Source of the DNA: Paracoccaceae bacterium
Lineage (GTDB): Bacteria; Pseudomonadota; Alphaproteobacteria; Rhodobacterales; Rhodobacteraceae
Direction: 5' to 3'
Assembly: GCA_014323785.1 (NCBI GenBank)
Contig: JACONJ010000048.1
Location: 1-64,000 of the forward strand
DNA: 64,000 bases
The position numbers and the translations under genes were made by a program. The stretch's first letter is position 1. Each line of letters begins with the position of its first letter. The notes beneath the pieces are model-generated. The model saw only the letters and a program-made list of their open reading frames with translations. It was not told the origin of the DNA and made no database searches. This document shows, in pieces, positions 1 to 8,331 of this stretch.

Positions 1-461
1 CGGCTAACTGATACCGCAGCTTCAAAAGCAAGAACCGCCATGGGCTTCTCCCCGTATCGGCACCTTGCTGCGTTCTGTCCTTCGAATCAATAACCAAAGA
101 TGAAACTTCGTCCTGCGTTCTTGTCAAGCCCCCAGGTTGGGCCATGGTCACGCCAGCAGCAGTGTCGCGGCGATAAAGGCAAATATAGGCGTTTTCAGGG
201 ATTCGGCAACCCCCGATAGACGAAAAATGAGCTGATTGGCGGGGATATAAGAAAAAACGAAGTATTACAGGGATTTAGGCGTTCTGACTCTCGGCGGAAA
301 TTAGGTTTCCAAGGGGGATGTGCGCGAATTTTTTGCCCGCACCACGGGTTTCAGGGGGGGCCACCCCAAGGCGATTCGATCTGCCCCCGCAGCCCCCGAC
401 CCGGCTGGAGTCTCTCGGATCGATTCGGGGGCTAAAGGGCTTTAATCCGGCCAGCCAGCCG
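1..461. other. No supported gene at left edge
   Basis: I see no convincing gene here. Short open frames exist on both strands, but they lack a recognisable domain or a ribosome binding site. The left part is moderately AT-rich. It probably contains the flank of a gene lying outside the window. Confidence 0.4.
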
Positions 462-836
462 CTATACTTGGCCCCCCGGCGTGACGCGCACAAAGGACGC
501 CCCGATGCCGCCATCCAGCGTGTCGTCACCCGCACCGCCATTCAGCACATCATCGCCGCCCCCGCCCCGCAGGTCGTCAGCGTGCAAATGGCCGTTCAGC
601 GCGTCATTCCCTTCACCGCCCTCCAGCGTGTCGTTGCCCTTGCCACCGTTCAGGGTATCCGCACCCGCACCGCCATTCAGGACGTCATTACCTGCAACCT
701 GCACCGCCATCCAGCACGTCCGCGCCATCCATCCGCAGGATTGGCAAGGTATCAGGCGGTTCATGGACCGGCGGGCTAAGTCGCCAGTGTCAACAGTGCG
801 CTGTGATGTGATATCACCCGCAAGGTTGATTGTCAT
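462..836 (-). pseudogene. RTX (haemolysin-type Ca-binding) repeat protein remnant
   Basis: The minus strand encodes about eight glycine-aspartate nonapeptides of the type GGxGNDxLxGG, the calcium-binding beta-roll of type I secreted RTX proteins. The repeats run from about 740 down to 500 and end soon after in a short non-repeat tail. Upstream of the repeats the frame is broken. A perfect 7-bp tandem duplication (690-696 and 697-703) shifts the frame, and removing one copy joins DVLDGGAG directly to NDVLNGGAG. No long N-terminal domain and no typical RTX secretion tail remain. I read it as a decayed 3' fragment. A short functional RTX protein is less likely because of the frameshift. Confidence 0.6.
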
Positions 837-858
837 GCCATTGCCGGGTCCAGATTGG

Positions 859-1872
859 TCAGTGGATATCCCGTTTCGGGCGACCGGTTCTGTGGTGGAC
901 GCGAGAAAGCACATTGACACCCATTTGCGCAGCCAGGCCCAAGATGTCGAAGGGTAGCCAATTCTCACAGATGCGGCCCTCGGCGTCGAGATGATAAAAA
1001 TCCATCACCTGGGCGGTTAGTGCGCGGCCTGTGGGGGCCATGCCCAGATACTCTCTGCTATGGGTGATTGCCACGGCCCCGCCTGTCACGGCAAAAGGCC
1101 CGTCGCCGATTCGGATGAAATGACCCGCACCGCGCCGGTCCGGGAAGGCGTGCAGGAACGGTACCTGATGATGGGCGCGAAACCCGTCCAGCCCGCGGCT
1201 GATACCGATGCCAGCGGCAGCGTAATACATGAAATGCTCTGACCAGGCCGACATCGGCATCGAGTTGATGCTGATTCCGTCAAATTCATGCAGCGCATCA
1301 TGCATGGCCAGAACCCGGCCCAGGCTTTCCGCGCCGCCTTGGGGGTCAACGCTGTCGTGGCGCGCGCCATGCCCGCCCTTTGGCCCCGGCCACAGCCCCG
1401 GCGCACCCAGCATCGGTGCAATCGGCCAGTGGCCCGCCTGATCGATCAGATCAAGCAGATCGGGAAACAGCCAGCTGCGCACAATCCGGCCATGAGGGTT
1501 CAGGTGATGTACCTCGGCCAGGCGCAGATGTACCACGCCATGGGTTGGCGGAATGCCCAAAAGCGGCGCGGTGAATGTTGCCTGAAGCGCACCCAGACTG
1601 GCCACCAGCGGGGTAAAGCGCGGGCCGTCCACCCGGTCATCGGGATGGTTTTCGCCGGCAAGGAACAAATCCTCGCGTCGCTCCTGGTCAGGCAGGGCGA
1701 CCCGCAGAGCCCGATAGAATTCACCGATCCGGGCAGGCCCTGTGCGAATACCCCAGGGATGGACGATCTGTGCCACGGCCCCGGGCGCAAATATGCCAGC
1801 CGGGTCCGCGCCCTTGGCCAGCGCGTCCAGATGCACCTTCACCTTCTGTTTTTCCGCCACCAGATCGCGCAT
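859..1872 (-). CDS. SnoaL-like / NTF2-fold protein with two domains
   Basis: This 337-residue soluble protein looks like a tandem of two NTF2-like (SnoaL/ester-cyclase) domains, roughly residues 1-150 and 180-330. Each contains the family pattern of a helix-rich start followed by strands ending in a 'G.I.E.W...D' type motif; near the C-terminus it reads [18 protein letters not shown]. SnoaL folds bind small hydrophobic molecules and some act as cyclases or isomerases; the substrate here is unknown. I chose the ATG at 1872 rather than the GTG just before it. The gene is divergent from the ABC ATPase at 1977, and a second, single-domain SnoaL-like gene lies beyond that ATPase, so the three probably belong to one pathway. 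No signal peptide is visible. Confidence 0.7.
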   Translation of the reverse strand: MRDLVAEKQKVKVHLDALAKGADPAGIFAPGAVAQIVHPWGIRTGPARIGEFYRALRVALPDQERREDLFLAGENHPDDRVDGPRFTPLVASLGALQATFTAPLLGIPPTHGVVHLRLAEVHHLNPHGRIVRSWLFPDLLDLIDQAGHWPIAPMLGAPGLWPGPKGGHGARHDSVDPQGGAESLGRVLAMHDALHEFDGISINSMPMSAWSEHFMYYAAAGIGISRGLDGFRAHHQVPFLHAFPDRRGAGHFIRIGDGPFAVTGGAVAITHSREYLGMAPTGRALTAQVMDFYHLDAEGRICENWLPFDILGLAAQMGVNVLSRVHHRTGRPKRDIH

Positions 1873-1976
1873 CACGCCTATTCTATTCCGGTTTTACGTA
1901 TGTCTGTTCGAAAAACTGTTGCCAGATGTTCCAAGGTCTGTCTAGGATGCTCTTGAACATTTGGAGTGTCTATGCC

Positions 1977-3026
1977 ATGGTAGAAATCCAGCTGAAGAAT
2001 GTGTGTAAGCGGTGGGGCAGTTTTGTCGGCGTCGATGATTTTGATCTGGTGATCCCGGATCAGGAATTTCTGGTGCTTCTCGGCCCCTCGGGCTGCGGCA
2101 AGACCACGACGATGCGGATGATCGCGGGGCTGGAGACCCCGACCGAAGGCGAGATCTGGATCGGCGACCGAGAGGTCACGCAGCTTGACCCCAAGGATCG
2201 CGATGTGGCGATGGTGTTCCAATCTTACGGGCTCTATCCCAACATGGATGTTTATCAGAACATCCGCTTCCCCCTGAAAGTGCGCAAGATACCAAAGATT
2301 GAACACGACAAGCGGGTGATGAAAGCCGCCGGTATGGTTGAACTGGAAGAGTTCCTGCACCGCAAACCCGCCGCACTTTCGGGCGGGCAGCGGCAGCGGG
2401 TGGCCTTGGCCCGTGCCATCGTGCGGCAGCCGCAGGTGTTTCTGATGGATGAACCCTTGTCGAACCTGGATGCGAAACTCCGCGTCTCAACCCGTGCGCA
2501 AATCAAAAACCTGAGCCATGAGTTGAAGGTCACGACCATCTACGTAACCCATGACCAGATTGAGGCGATGACACTGGCGGACCGGGTTGTGGTGATGAAG
2601 GCGGGCGTGATGCAGCAGGTTGGCACCCCGACCGAGATTTATGACCAGCCCGCCAACACCTTTGTCGCCGGTTTTATCGGCAACCCGGCAATGAACCTTA
2701 TGGATGGAGAGATGGGCGGCAAGACCTTCTCGGGTCAGAATGTGTCCATCGACGGGCTTTCCGGCGCGTCCGGTCCGGTGACCCTAGGCTTCCGGGCCGA
2801 GGATGCCGCGGTTACAGAGGCAGGCGCGGGCGATATCAATGCGCCAGTCTACACCGTGGAACTTCTGGGCGATGCAACCATGGTTACCGTGCGGGCGGGC
2901 GGGCAGCTGGTGGCGGTGAAAGCACCCAAGGATTACCGCATCGGCATTGGTGAAACTGTCGGCATCATAGTGCCGCGGGATCACTGCCACATCTTCGCCC
3001 GATCAACGGGCGACCGCATGGTCTGA
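1977..3026 (+). CDS. Sugar/glycerol-3-phosphate-type ABC transporter ATP-binding protein
   Basis: This 349-residue ATPase belongs to the carbohydrate-importer (UgpC/MalK-like) class. Walker A is GPSGCGKTT at residues 36-44, the signature LSGGQ at 134-138, Walker B FLMDEP at 155-160 and the H-loop histidine at 192. A C-terminal TOBE-type regulatory region covers about 240-349. The start at the ATG beginning MVEIQLKNV is the family start; an in-frame extension upstream to 1770 overlaps the divergent gene and looks non-coding. No permease or binding-protein gene is adjacent, so it must pair with components encoded elsewhere or be a leftover of a dismantled importer. SnoaL-like genes flank it on both sides. 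Confidence 0.88.
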   Translation: MVEIQLKNVCKRWGSFVGVDDFDLVIPDQEFLVLLGPSGCGKTTTMRMIAGLETPTEGEIWIGDREVTQLDPKDRDVAMVFQSYGLYPNMDVYQNIRFPLKVRKIPKIEHDKRVMKAAGMVELEEFLHRKPAALSGGQRQRVALARAIVRQPQVFLMDEPLSNLDAKLRVSTRAQIKNLSHELKVTTIYVTHDQIEAMTLADRVVVMKAGVMQQVGTPTEIYDQPANTFVAGFIGNPAMNLMDGEMGGKTFSGQNVSIDGLSGASGPVTLGFRAEDAAVTEAGAGDINAPVYTVELLGDATMVTVRAGGQLVAVKAPKDYRIGIGETVGIIVPRDHCHIFARSTGDRMV

Positions 3027-3296
3027 TACGCCCGAAGTGGTTGCAGACATGGCAGCCCGATCCCACGGGCGTTCGCGCCTTAATTTCTGTGACCGGAATG
3101 TCGGGGTCTGTCCAACCAGCCGAAAAAGGCAGGCCCCCCGCTACACGATGATCCGTGATCGCTGTCGTGCGCGTTGCCCTTGCCGTGCTGGCCGAAGGTT
3201 AAAACCATGACCACCAATATCAACGCGCCCGCCCCGGTCATCCGACACCGGATCGGTGCCTGGATCACAAAAATCCTTAAAGACAGGAGGGAACAA

Positions 3297-3821
3297 ATGA
3301 AAGGCAGCCGCCCCGAACAGGCCGTTTTGACCCGTGACACCGACATGGGCCGCACCGAAGAAACCCGCGCGGTGATCGAAGGCATGGTTGATGGCCTGAA
3401 TGATCACCGCATCGCAGATATTGGCGAGTTCTTTTCCGAAAGTGTCCGCTGGATGGGCAACCGGGGCTGCGGCACCAAGACCGGGCTGCGCGCCTTTCAG
3501 GAGCATTGGCAAAAGCCGTTCCAGGCCGCGTTTTCCGACAAGGTCTGCATTGATGAGGCGCGGCTTTATATGGGTGAATGGGCCGCTGCCTTTGGCCGGC
3601 AAGAGGCCGTGCACTCCGGACCCTTCATGGGGCTGGCCACCACGGGTAAGCGCGTCACGATCCGTTACATGGATTTCTGGAAAGTGGTCAATGGCAAAAT
3701 CGTGGACAATTACGTAATGGTCGATTTCCCCGATGTCCTTGCGCAACTGGGCGTTGATGTCTTTCAGGGGGAGGGTTGGGAAGCCTTTGATGAGGGGCGG
3801 AAAGCCCCGCCATCGCCGTGA
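3297..3821 (+). CDS. SnoaL-like / NTF2-fold protein (single domain)
   Basis: This 174-residue protein has one NTF2-like domain at about residues 20-150, recognised from the helix 'TRAVIEGMVDGLNDH' followed by alternating strands and a 'V.D..VMVDFPDVLAQLGVD' ending. It resembles SnoaL-like polyketide-cyclase-family proteins, and a catalytic function cannot be assigned. The ATG at 3297 follows an excellent Shine-Dalgarno (AGGAGG), so the longer in-frame extension from 3174 is rejected. It lies 270 bp downstream of the ABC ATPase on the same strand and is probably related functionally to the two-domain SnoaL gene at 859-1872. Confidence 0.75.
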   Translation: MKGSRPEQAVLTRDTDMGRTEETRAVIEGMVDGLNDHRIADIGEFFSESVRWMGNRGCGTKTGLRAFQEHWQKPFQAAFSDKVCIDEARLYMGEWAAAFGRQEAVHSGPFMGLATTGKRVTIRYMDFWKVVNGKIVDNYVMVDFPDVLAQLGVDVFQGEGWEAFDEGRKAPPSP

Positions 3822-3848
3822 CCTCTGCGGGCAGTTTGGGAAAATGGC

Positions 3849-4067
3849 TTAGCCACCCAGAATCACGCCGATAACAACGCCCATCAAGCCCAAGACCGAG
3901 ACGAGAACCGCGCCCATATTTATGGGCACGACCCTTTGCAGCCTGGTGCGCATCTCATCATCCGACAGGCTGCCGCACTTCGCGGATATGGTCACGGCAA
4001 TGCAGTAGCCAATGGCAATCACGCCCAGGACCGTCAAAAGTGCACCTGACCAGATCAAGATATCCAT
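3849..4067 (-). CDS. Small membrane protein
   Basis: This 72-residue protein has two predicted membrane helices, at about residues 3-26 and 46-70, joined by a short polar loop. The longer frame to 4184 has a low-complexity N-terminal extension with no ribosome site, so I start at the ATG before DILIWSGALL. It sits convergent to the SnoaL gene and divergent from gapR. No family is recognised. It resembles the many two-helix proteins of unknown function in Rhodobacteraceae. Confidence 0.6.
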   Translation of the reverse strand: MDILIWSGALLTVLGVIAIGYCIAVTISAKCGSLSDDEMRTRLQRVVPINMGAVLVSVLGLMGVVIGVILGG

Positions 4068-4236
4068 GGCGCGTCTGGTCCTTCTGTCACTTGGGGCAGC
4101 ATGGCGCAATGTTGCGGTGCTGGTCAAGCCGTCCAAGCCCCGCCCTTGCGCCTCTGCACCACAGAGGGTAGGGTGATGGGCCAATGTCGCCCCCTTGCAG
4201 GGATGTGGACTGAAACCAGACCCGAAAGCCCGTCAA

Positions 4237-4497
4237 ATGACCAACGCACCCACCGCCCAATCCGCATCCACAGTTGCCGCAGAGTTGCGGCAGTTCATCG
4301 AACGATTCGAACACCTGGAAGCGGAAAAGCAGGAAATTGCCGACCAGCAGAAAGAGGTTATGGCTGAAGCCAAGGGCCGTGGCTATGACACCCGCGTGAT
4401 GCGCAAGGTGATCGCCCTGCGCAAGCGCGAACCTGATGACTTGGCCGAAGAGGAGGCCGTGCTGGAGATGTACAAGGAGGCCCTCGGCATGCGGTGA
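4237..4497 (+). CDS. gapR: GapR-family DNA-binding protein (DUF2312)
   Basis: The 86-residue protein matches the GapR/DUF2312 family in length and pattern. It has an N-terminal coiled coil (residues 12-45, 'LRQFIERFEHLEAEKQEIADQ') and the conserved 'EAKGRGYDTRVMRKVIALRK' helix at about 45-66. In Caulobacter, GapR is a nucleoid-associated protein that clamps overtwisted DNA ahead of forks and RNA polymerase and supports topoisomerase activity. I start at the ATG beginning MTNAPTAQ. A strong hairpin follows the gene at 4569-4596. Confidence 0.9.
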   Translation: MTNAPTAQSASTVAAELRQFIERFEHLEAEKQEIADQQKEVMAEAKGRGYDTRVMRKVIALRKREPDDLAEEEAVLEMYKEALGMR

Positions 4498-4568
4498 TTG
4501 GCCCGGCCCGAACCGGCGGCACTTTTGGTACCTGCGATCATTGGGGCGGCACTGCACTTAAAACCCAA

Positions 4569-4596
4569 GGGTGGCCCCCGTTAGAAAGGGCCACCC
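4569..4596. terminator. Hairpin between convergent gapR and hsp20
   Basis: A 9-bp perfect stem (GGGTGGCCC/GGGCCACCC) with a 10-nt loop lies between the convergent 3' ends of gapR and the Hsp20 gene. A short A-rich stretch precedes it, which would give U's to transcripts coming from the minus strand. It is probably a shared bidirectional transcription terminator. Confidence 0.6.
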
Positions 4597-4622
4597 CGAC
4601 GGGTCAGTCAGATCAGACCTGA

Positions 4623-5081
4623 TCAGGCGGCTTCCGCCTCGATCACCCGCCGCGAGCCAGAGGCGATCTCAATCTGGCGCGGTTTCAGTGCTTCGGGCAC
4701 TTCGCGCACCAAGTCAACATGCAGCATCCCGTTTTCATGGGACGCACCTGTTACCCGCACGTGATCGGCCAGTTGGAAGCGTTTCTCGAAGGCCCGCGTG
4801 GCGATACCACGGTGCAGATAGCTCCGCTGATCTTCCTCCTCCTTCTCTTTCCGTGCGGCGACGACCAGCTCGGCCTCGCGCTGTTCCACGGACAATTCGG
4901 CATCGGTGAAGCCAGCGACAGCAACCGAAATGCGATAGGCATCCCCGGCGGTCTTCTCGATGTTATAAGGTGGGTAGGTGCTGGTGCCCAGATCCTGGGT
5001 CATCACCTGGTTCAAAAGGTCAGCCATACGGTCAAAGCCGACAGTTGCCCGATACAGGGGCGAAAGATCGTAAGTGCGCAT
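4623..5081 (-). CDS. Hsp20 small heat-shock protein (IbpA-like)
   Basis: The 152-residue protein has the IbpA-like start 'MRTYDLSPLYRATVGFDRM' and an alpha-crystallin domain at about residues 35-125 (YPPYNIEK...YRISVAVAGF...RGIATRAFEKRFQL...NGMLHVDL). Such ATP-independent holdases bind unfolding proteins in the cytoplasm and hand them to DnaK/ClpB. The start ATG at 5081 has GGAGG seven bases upstream, and the longer frame to 5171 is rejected. A heat-shock-type promoter-like sequence lies about 100 bp upstream. Confidence 0.92.
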   Translation of the reverse strand: MRTYDLSPLYRATVGFDRMADLLNQVMTQDLGTSTYPPYNIEKTAGDAYRISVAVAGFTDAELSVEQREAELVVAARKEKEEEDQRSYLHRGIATRAFEKRFQLADHVRVTGASHENGMLHVDLVREVPEALKPRQIEIASGSRRVIEAEAA

Positions 5082-5182
5082 CACGTTATCCTCCGTTGAG
5101 CGACAACAAACTGTGTCAGGCGGTCGGGTTCCGACCCGCCCAAGGTTCGTGCCACGGCCCCGTTCGGGCACCGCGACACTGC

Positions 5183-5213
5183 TTATATGTGAAAGGCATG
5201 CGCCGGGTTCAAG
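5183..5213 (-). promoter_or_regulatory. Possible RpoH-type promoter of the hsp20 gene
   Basis: Read on the minus strand, CTTGAA is followed by a 16-bp spacer and CACATATAA, close to alphaproteobacterial sigma-32 promoters (CTTG ... CCATAT). It sits about 100 bp upstream of the Hsp20 start, which suits a heat-shock gene. The match is by eye only. Confidence 0.4.
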
Positions 5214-5306
5214 AGGCCAGGGCCGGAAAACTGCGCACCTATGGTATCACCGCCCATCAGCCGCGCCCGGCAGGTCACACATTTGCGGCCACAGGATGGG
5301 GCACCG

Positions 5307-6590
5307 CTAGCCCAGCGCAGGAGGGCGCGGCCCGCCGGTTGCCCAATCGATCAGCTCCACCGTATGCACCACCGGAATGCCCGTGGCACTGCCGATCTGC
5401 ATCATGCAGCCGATATTGCCTGCCGCGATGATGTCGGGGGCTTTCGCTTCCAGGGTACGCACCTTGCGGTCTTTTAATTGCCTTGAAATCCCGGGCTGCA
5501 TCAGGTTATAGGTTCCGGCGGATCCGCAGCACAGATGGCTGTCGGCAGGTTCCACCACCGCAAAGCCTGCCCGCTTCAGCAGAACCTTGGGATAGGTCTT
5601 GATCTGCTGGCCGTGTTGTAAGGAACAGGCCGCATGATAGGCCACGGTCAGGTCTTTGGCCCCGCCTTGGGGGACATCAAGCTTCATCAGCAGCTCCGAG
5701 ACATCCATGGCGATCCCGCTGATCGCCCTGGCCTCGGCGGCGAGCGGCGCATTGCGGAACATATGCCCGTAATCCTTCACTGTCGTGCCGCAACCCGAGG
5801 TGTTGATGACCACGGCCTCCAGCCCCTCGCCCGTCATCTCACGGTGCCAGGCACGAATGTTTCTGGCCGCAGTTGCATGGCTTTCGCGGGTCTTGCCCAT
5901 GTGATGGGTAAGTGCCCCGCAGCAGCCCGCGCCCTCGGCGATCACCACATCGCAGCCAAGCCGGGTGAGCAGCCGGATGGTGGCGTCATTTATATCGGTG
6001 TTCAGTGCCTTTTGCGCACAGCCCGTCATCAGGGCCACCCGCATCCTGCGCCCGCCTTCGGCCGGGAACACCTGGGGATCATCATTTCGGCTGACCGGCG
6101 GGATGGTCTTTGGTGCCATCTCCAGCATCGCCTTCAGCCGTGCATCCGGCATCAGAACGGCAAAGGGTCGCCCAATCTTCGCCCCCAACAGCGCAAGCCG
6201 GAAGCGAGTGGGATAGGGCAGAATCCGCGCAAGAATCCAGCGCAGCGCACGGTCTGACCAGGGCCGCCTGTAGGTTTGTTCAATATATTCGCGCGCGTGA
6301 TCAACCAGATGCATGTAGTGCACACCCGAGGGACAGGTCGTCATGCAGGCCAGGCAGCTCAGGCAGCGGTCAATATGCTTGACCGTCTTTTCATCCGCGG
6401 GCCGACCGTTCTCGAGCATGTCCTTGATCAGGTAGATACGCCCGCGCGGGCTATCCAATTCATCACCCAGCACCTGATATGTCGGGCATGTCGCCGTACA
6501 AAAGCCGCAATGTACGCAGGATCGCAGGATTTCGTTTGAGCGCGCCGTGGACGGATCCGCCAATTGTTTGGGAGTAAAGCGTGTTTGCAT
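5307..6590 (-). CDS. glcF: Glycolate oxidase iron-sulfur subunit GlcF
   Basis: The 427-residue protein has two [4Fe-4S] ferredoxin motifs, Cys25/28/31/35 (CVHCGFCTATCP) and Cys76/79/82/86 (CLSCLACMTTCP). Two CCG domains follow, with GCCGALTHH and a second CCGSAGTY. This is the electron-transfer subunit that takes electrons from the flavin subunits GlcD/GlcE during oxidation of glycolate to glyoxylate and passes them to the quinone pool at the membrane. It ends the minus-strand series glcD - (R-M insertion) - glcE - small membrane protein - glcF. The gap to the upstream small frame is only about 10 bp, which suggests co-transcription. Confidence 0.95.
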   Translation of the reverse strand: MQTRFTPKQLADPSTARSNEILRSCVHCGFCTATCPTYQVLGDELDSPRGRIYLIKDMLENGRPADEKTVKHIDRCLSCLACMTTCPSGVHYMHLVDHAREYIEQTYRRPWSDRALRWILARILPYPTRFRLALLGAKIGRPFAVLMPDARLKAMLEMAPKTIPPVSRNDDPQVFPAEGGRRMRVALMTGCAQKALNTDINDATIRLLTRLGCDVVIAEGAGCCGALTHHMGKTRESHATAARNIRAWHREMTGEGLEAVVINTSGCGTTVKDYGHMFRNAPLAAEARAISGIAMDVSELLMKLDVPQGGAKDLTVAYHAACSLQHGQQIKTYPKVLLKRAGFAVVEPADSHLCCGSAGTYNLMQPGISRQLKDRKVRTLEAKAPDIIAAGNIGCMMQIGSATGIPVVHTVELIDWATGGPRPPALG

Positions 6591-6600
6591 CTTGGCCCTT

Positions 6601-6788
6601 TCAGATCAGTGCCGGATAGACCGTGCCGAACACAGCGGAACAGGCCAGAAAAACCAGGGCAAAGCCACCCCGCGGCTGCCAGACATCGTCGAATTGGCCA
6701 AGGTAAGGGTGACAGGGCACACCTGCGAAACTGGCCAACAGAAGCACCCCGCCGGCAGAATGGCCAGGATCACAGCCAGACCAGTCAT
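6601..6788 (-). pseudogene. Frameshifted small membrane protein between glcE and glcF
   Basis: The ATG at 6788 overlaps the glcE stop in ATGA, a sign of translational coupling. The open frame from it (60 codons) becomes implausible after 11 codons. Shifting frame by one base near 6757 gives a coherent hydrophobic protein (AGGVLLLASFAGVPCHPYLG... ending GTVYPALI) that stops at 6601, ten bases before glcF. The simplest reading is a one-base deletion in a roughly 62-residue membrane protein with two hydrophobic stretches. It may be a true mutation or a sequence error. Such a protein could anchor the glycolate oxidase complex, but that is inference. Confidence 0.55.
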
Positions 6789-7960
6789 GCGGGCAAAACC
6801 TCTGCCGTGGTCATCAGGCCGGGGTTAAGGATACCGCGCGGGTCAAACTCAGCACGCAGCCCAGCGGACAGGGCTGCGATTGGTGCCGCCTCGGGCTGGA
6901 AAACCGGCACCCTGGCGCGGGTTACCTCCTCTGCCCGGATCAGCGTGGTATGGCCCGCAAATGGCGCGATGCGTGCCCGCAAATCGGTGCCCGGGGGAAC
7001 CAGGGCCCAGATCAGGCCACCACCCCAATCAAGAATTGCGTCAGCCGCGCCTGCGCGTACCAAAATCCCCGGCGCGTCAGTCGGCCGGACCGAGATACGC
7101 CAGACATCGCCTTCGCGCCCTGCAAAAGCCTTCACGTCACGCACCGCCGCCCAGGAGGTCGCTTCCACTTCCGCACCCGCGGGCGTTTTTGCGGCGTCGC
7201 CGGCCTTTACCTGGATCGGACCAGCCGAGTCCAGCAGGGTGCGCAACTGCGCGGCCCTGTAAGCCACGGAATTGGCAAAGCCTTCCACCCGGAGCATTGT
7301 TACCGGGCCACCCTTGGGTCCGTTCAGCAGATGTGCAGCACCGGACACTTCAAAAGGAGATCCCAAAGCCGCCGCCATCGCCCGGACCGCTGCCTCAGGT
7401 GACAACCCGTCGATTATCACGGTCGCGGTGGCCGCCACCTTTGGCAGCACCTTAAAACTGACCTCGGTCAATACGCCCAATGTGCCATAACTGCCCGCCA
7501 TGAGCTTCACCAAGTCATATCCGGTTACATTCTTCATGACGCGGCCACCGTTCTTGATGATCCGCCCTGCCCCGTCCACGAACCGCACCCCGATCAGACT
7601 GTCCCGGCAGGCCCCGGCCTGAATCCGGCGCGGTCCCGAAGCATTGACGGCCACTGTCCCGCCAATTGTCGGCGTACCGCTTGTTGCCAGAAGTGCTCGA
7701 TGATCCATCGGCTCAAACGGCAGCTGCTGGTTCTCGGCGGCAAGGGCCACCTCGATCTCGGCCATGGGCGTTCCGGCCCGGGCGACCAGGGTCAGTGCGC
7801 CGGGTTCGTAAAACGTGATCCCCGAGAGCCCGGCAACCGACAGCACCTCACCCTGAACCGGGGTGCCGATGGGCCGTGTACCTCCGCCCTGCAGGCGGAG
7901 CGGCCCGGACGCATCCCGAACGGCCGCGCCCAGCTCTGTTTCATCCTTGGGGATCAGCAT
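6785..7960 (-). CDS. glcE: Glycolate oxidase FAD-binding subunit GlcE
   Basis: The 391-residue protein carries an N-terminal FAD-binding PCMH (FAD_binding_4) domain at about residues 1-170: LRLQGGGTRP, then 'ATSGTPTIGGTVAVNASGPRRIQAG' and 'GGRVMKNVTGYDLVKLMAGSYGTLGVLTEV'. A shorter C-terminal part ends RAEFDPRGILNPG. GlcE is the second flavin subunit of the GlcDEF complex and is needed for activity. The ATG at 7960 has AAGGAG nine bases upstream; longer in-frame starts to 8086 are less likely. It overlaps the next small frame by 4 bp. Upstream, the glc series is interrupted by a restriction-modification pair. Confidence 0.94.
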   Translation of the reverse strand: MLIPKDETELGAAVRDASGPLRLQGGGTRPIGTPVQGEVLSVAGLSGITFYEPGALTLVARAGTPMAEIEVALAAENQQLPFEPMDHRALLATSGTPTIGGTVAVNASGPRRIQAGACRDSLIGVRFVDGAGRIIKNGGRVMKNVTGYDLVKLMAGSYGTLGVLTEVSFKVLPKVAATATVIIDGLSPEAAVRAMAAALGSPFEVSGAAHLLNGPKGGPVTMLRVEGFANSVAYRAAQLRTLLDSAGPIQVKAGDAAKTPAGAEVEATSWAAVRDVKAFAGREGDVWRISVRPTDAPGILVRAGAADAILDWGGGLIWALVPPGTDLRARIAPFAGHTTLIRAEEVTRARVPVFQPEAAPIAALSAGLRAEFDPRGILNPGLMTTAEVLPA

Positions 7961-8331
7961 CTGGCCCGCTCCTTCTTCATTACGGGAATCACGCATATGA
8001 CGTTTGTATAAATAACAGTGCCTCCCCATTCCCCAAAGTAATATCATGGGGCTACGTGAAGAACAATACCCCCTCCGCAGGGTCATGGCCTGCCGTTCTG
8101 CCCCTGCGATCGGGTTGTTTCATGCAGGTCGATTTCGATTTGTCACTATTCTAACTATTGAATGGCTAATCTTATAAAGAAATAACCATTGCGCAAACCA
8201 CACGACCCAGCCAGTGAAAGATTAACTCGCGAAGAAATATCTTTAACAAAGATCCGCTTTGCAGAAAGCTTTCATTCATTATACAACTGCTATAGTGCCC
8301 AGTGCGGCTTCTCCTTATCATAACATCATCT
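7961..8331. other. AT-rich intergenic stretch between glcE and the R-M pair
   Basis: This 371-bp region is clearly more AT-rich than the flanking genes and contains no plausible gene. It must carry whatever promoter now drives glcE-glcF, since the insertion separates them from glcD. I could not identify that promoter with confidence. Confidence 0.4.

Noticed and set aside
1..150. Possible SRP (4.5S) RNA on the minus strand
   Set aside because: A segment resembles GGAAGG...AGCAAGG loosely, but the conserved apical loop and asymmetric loop are absent and the helix does not form well.
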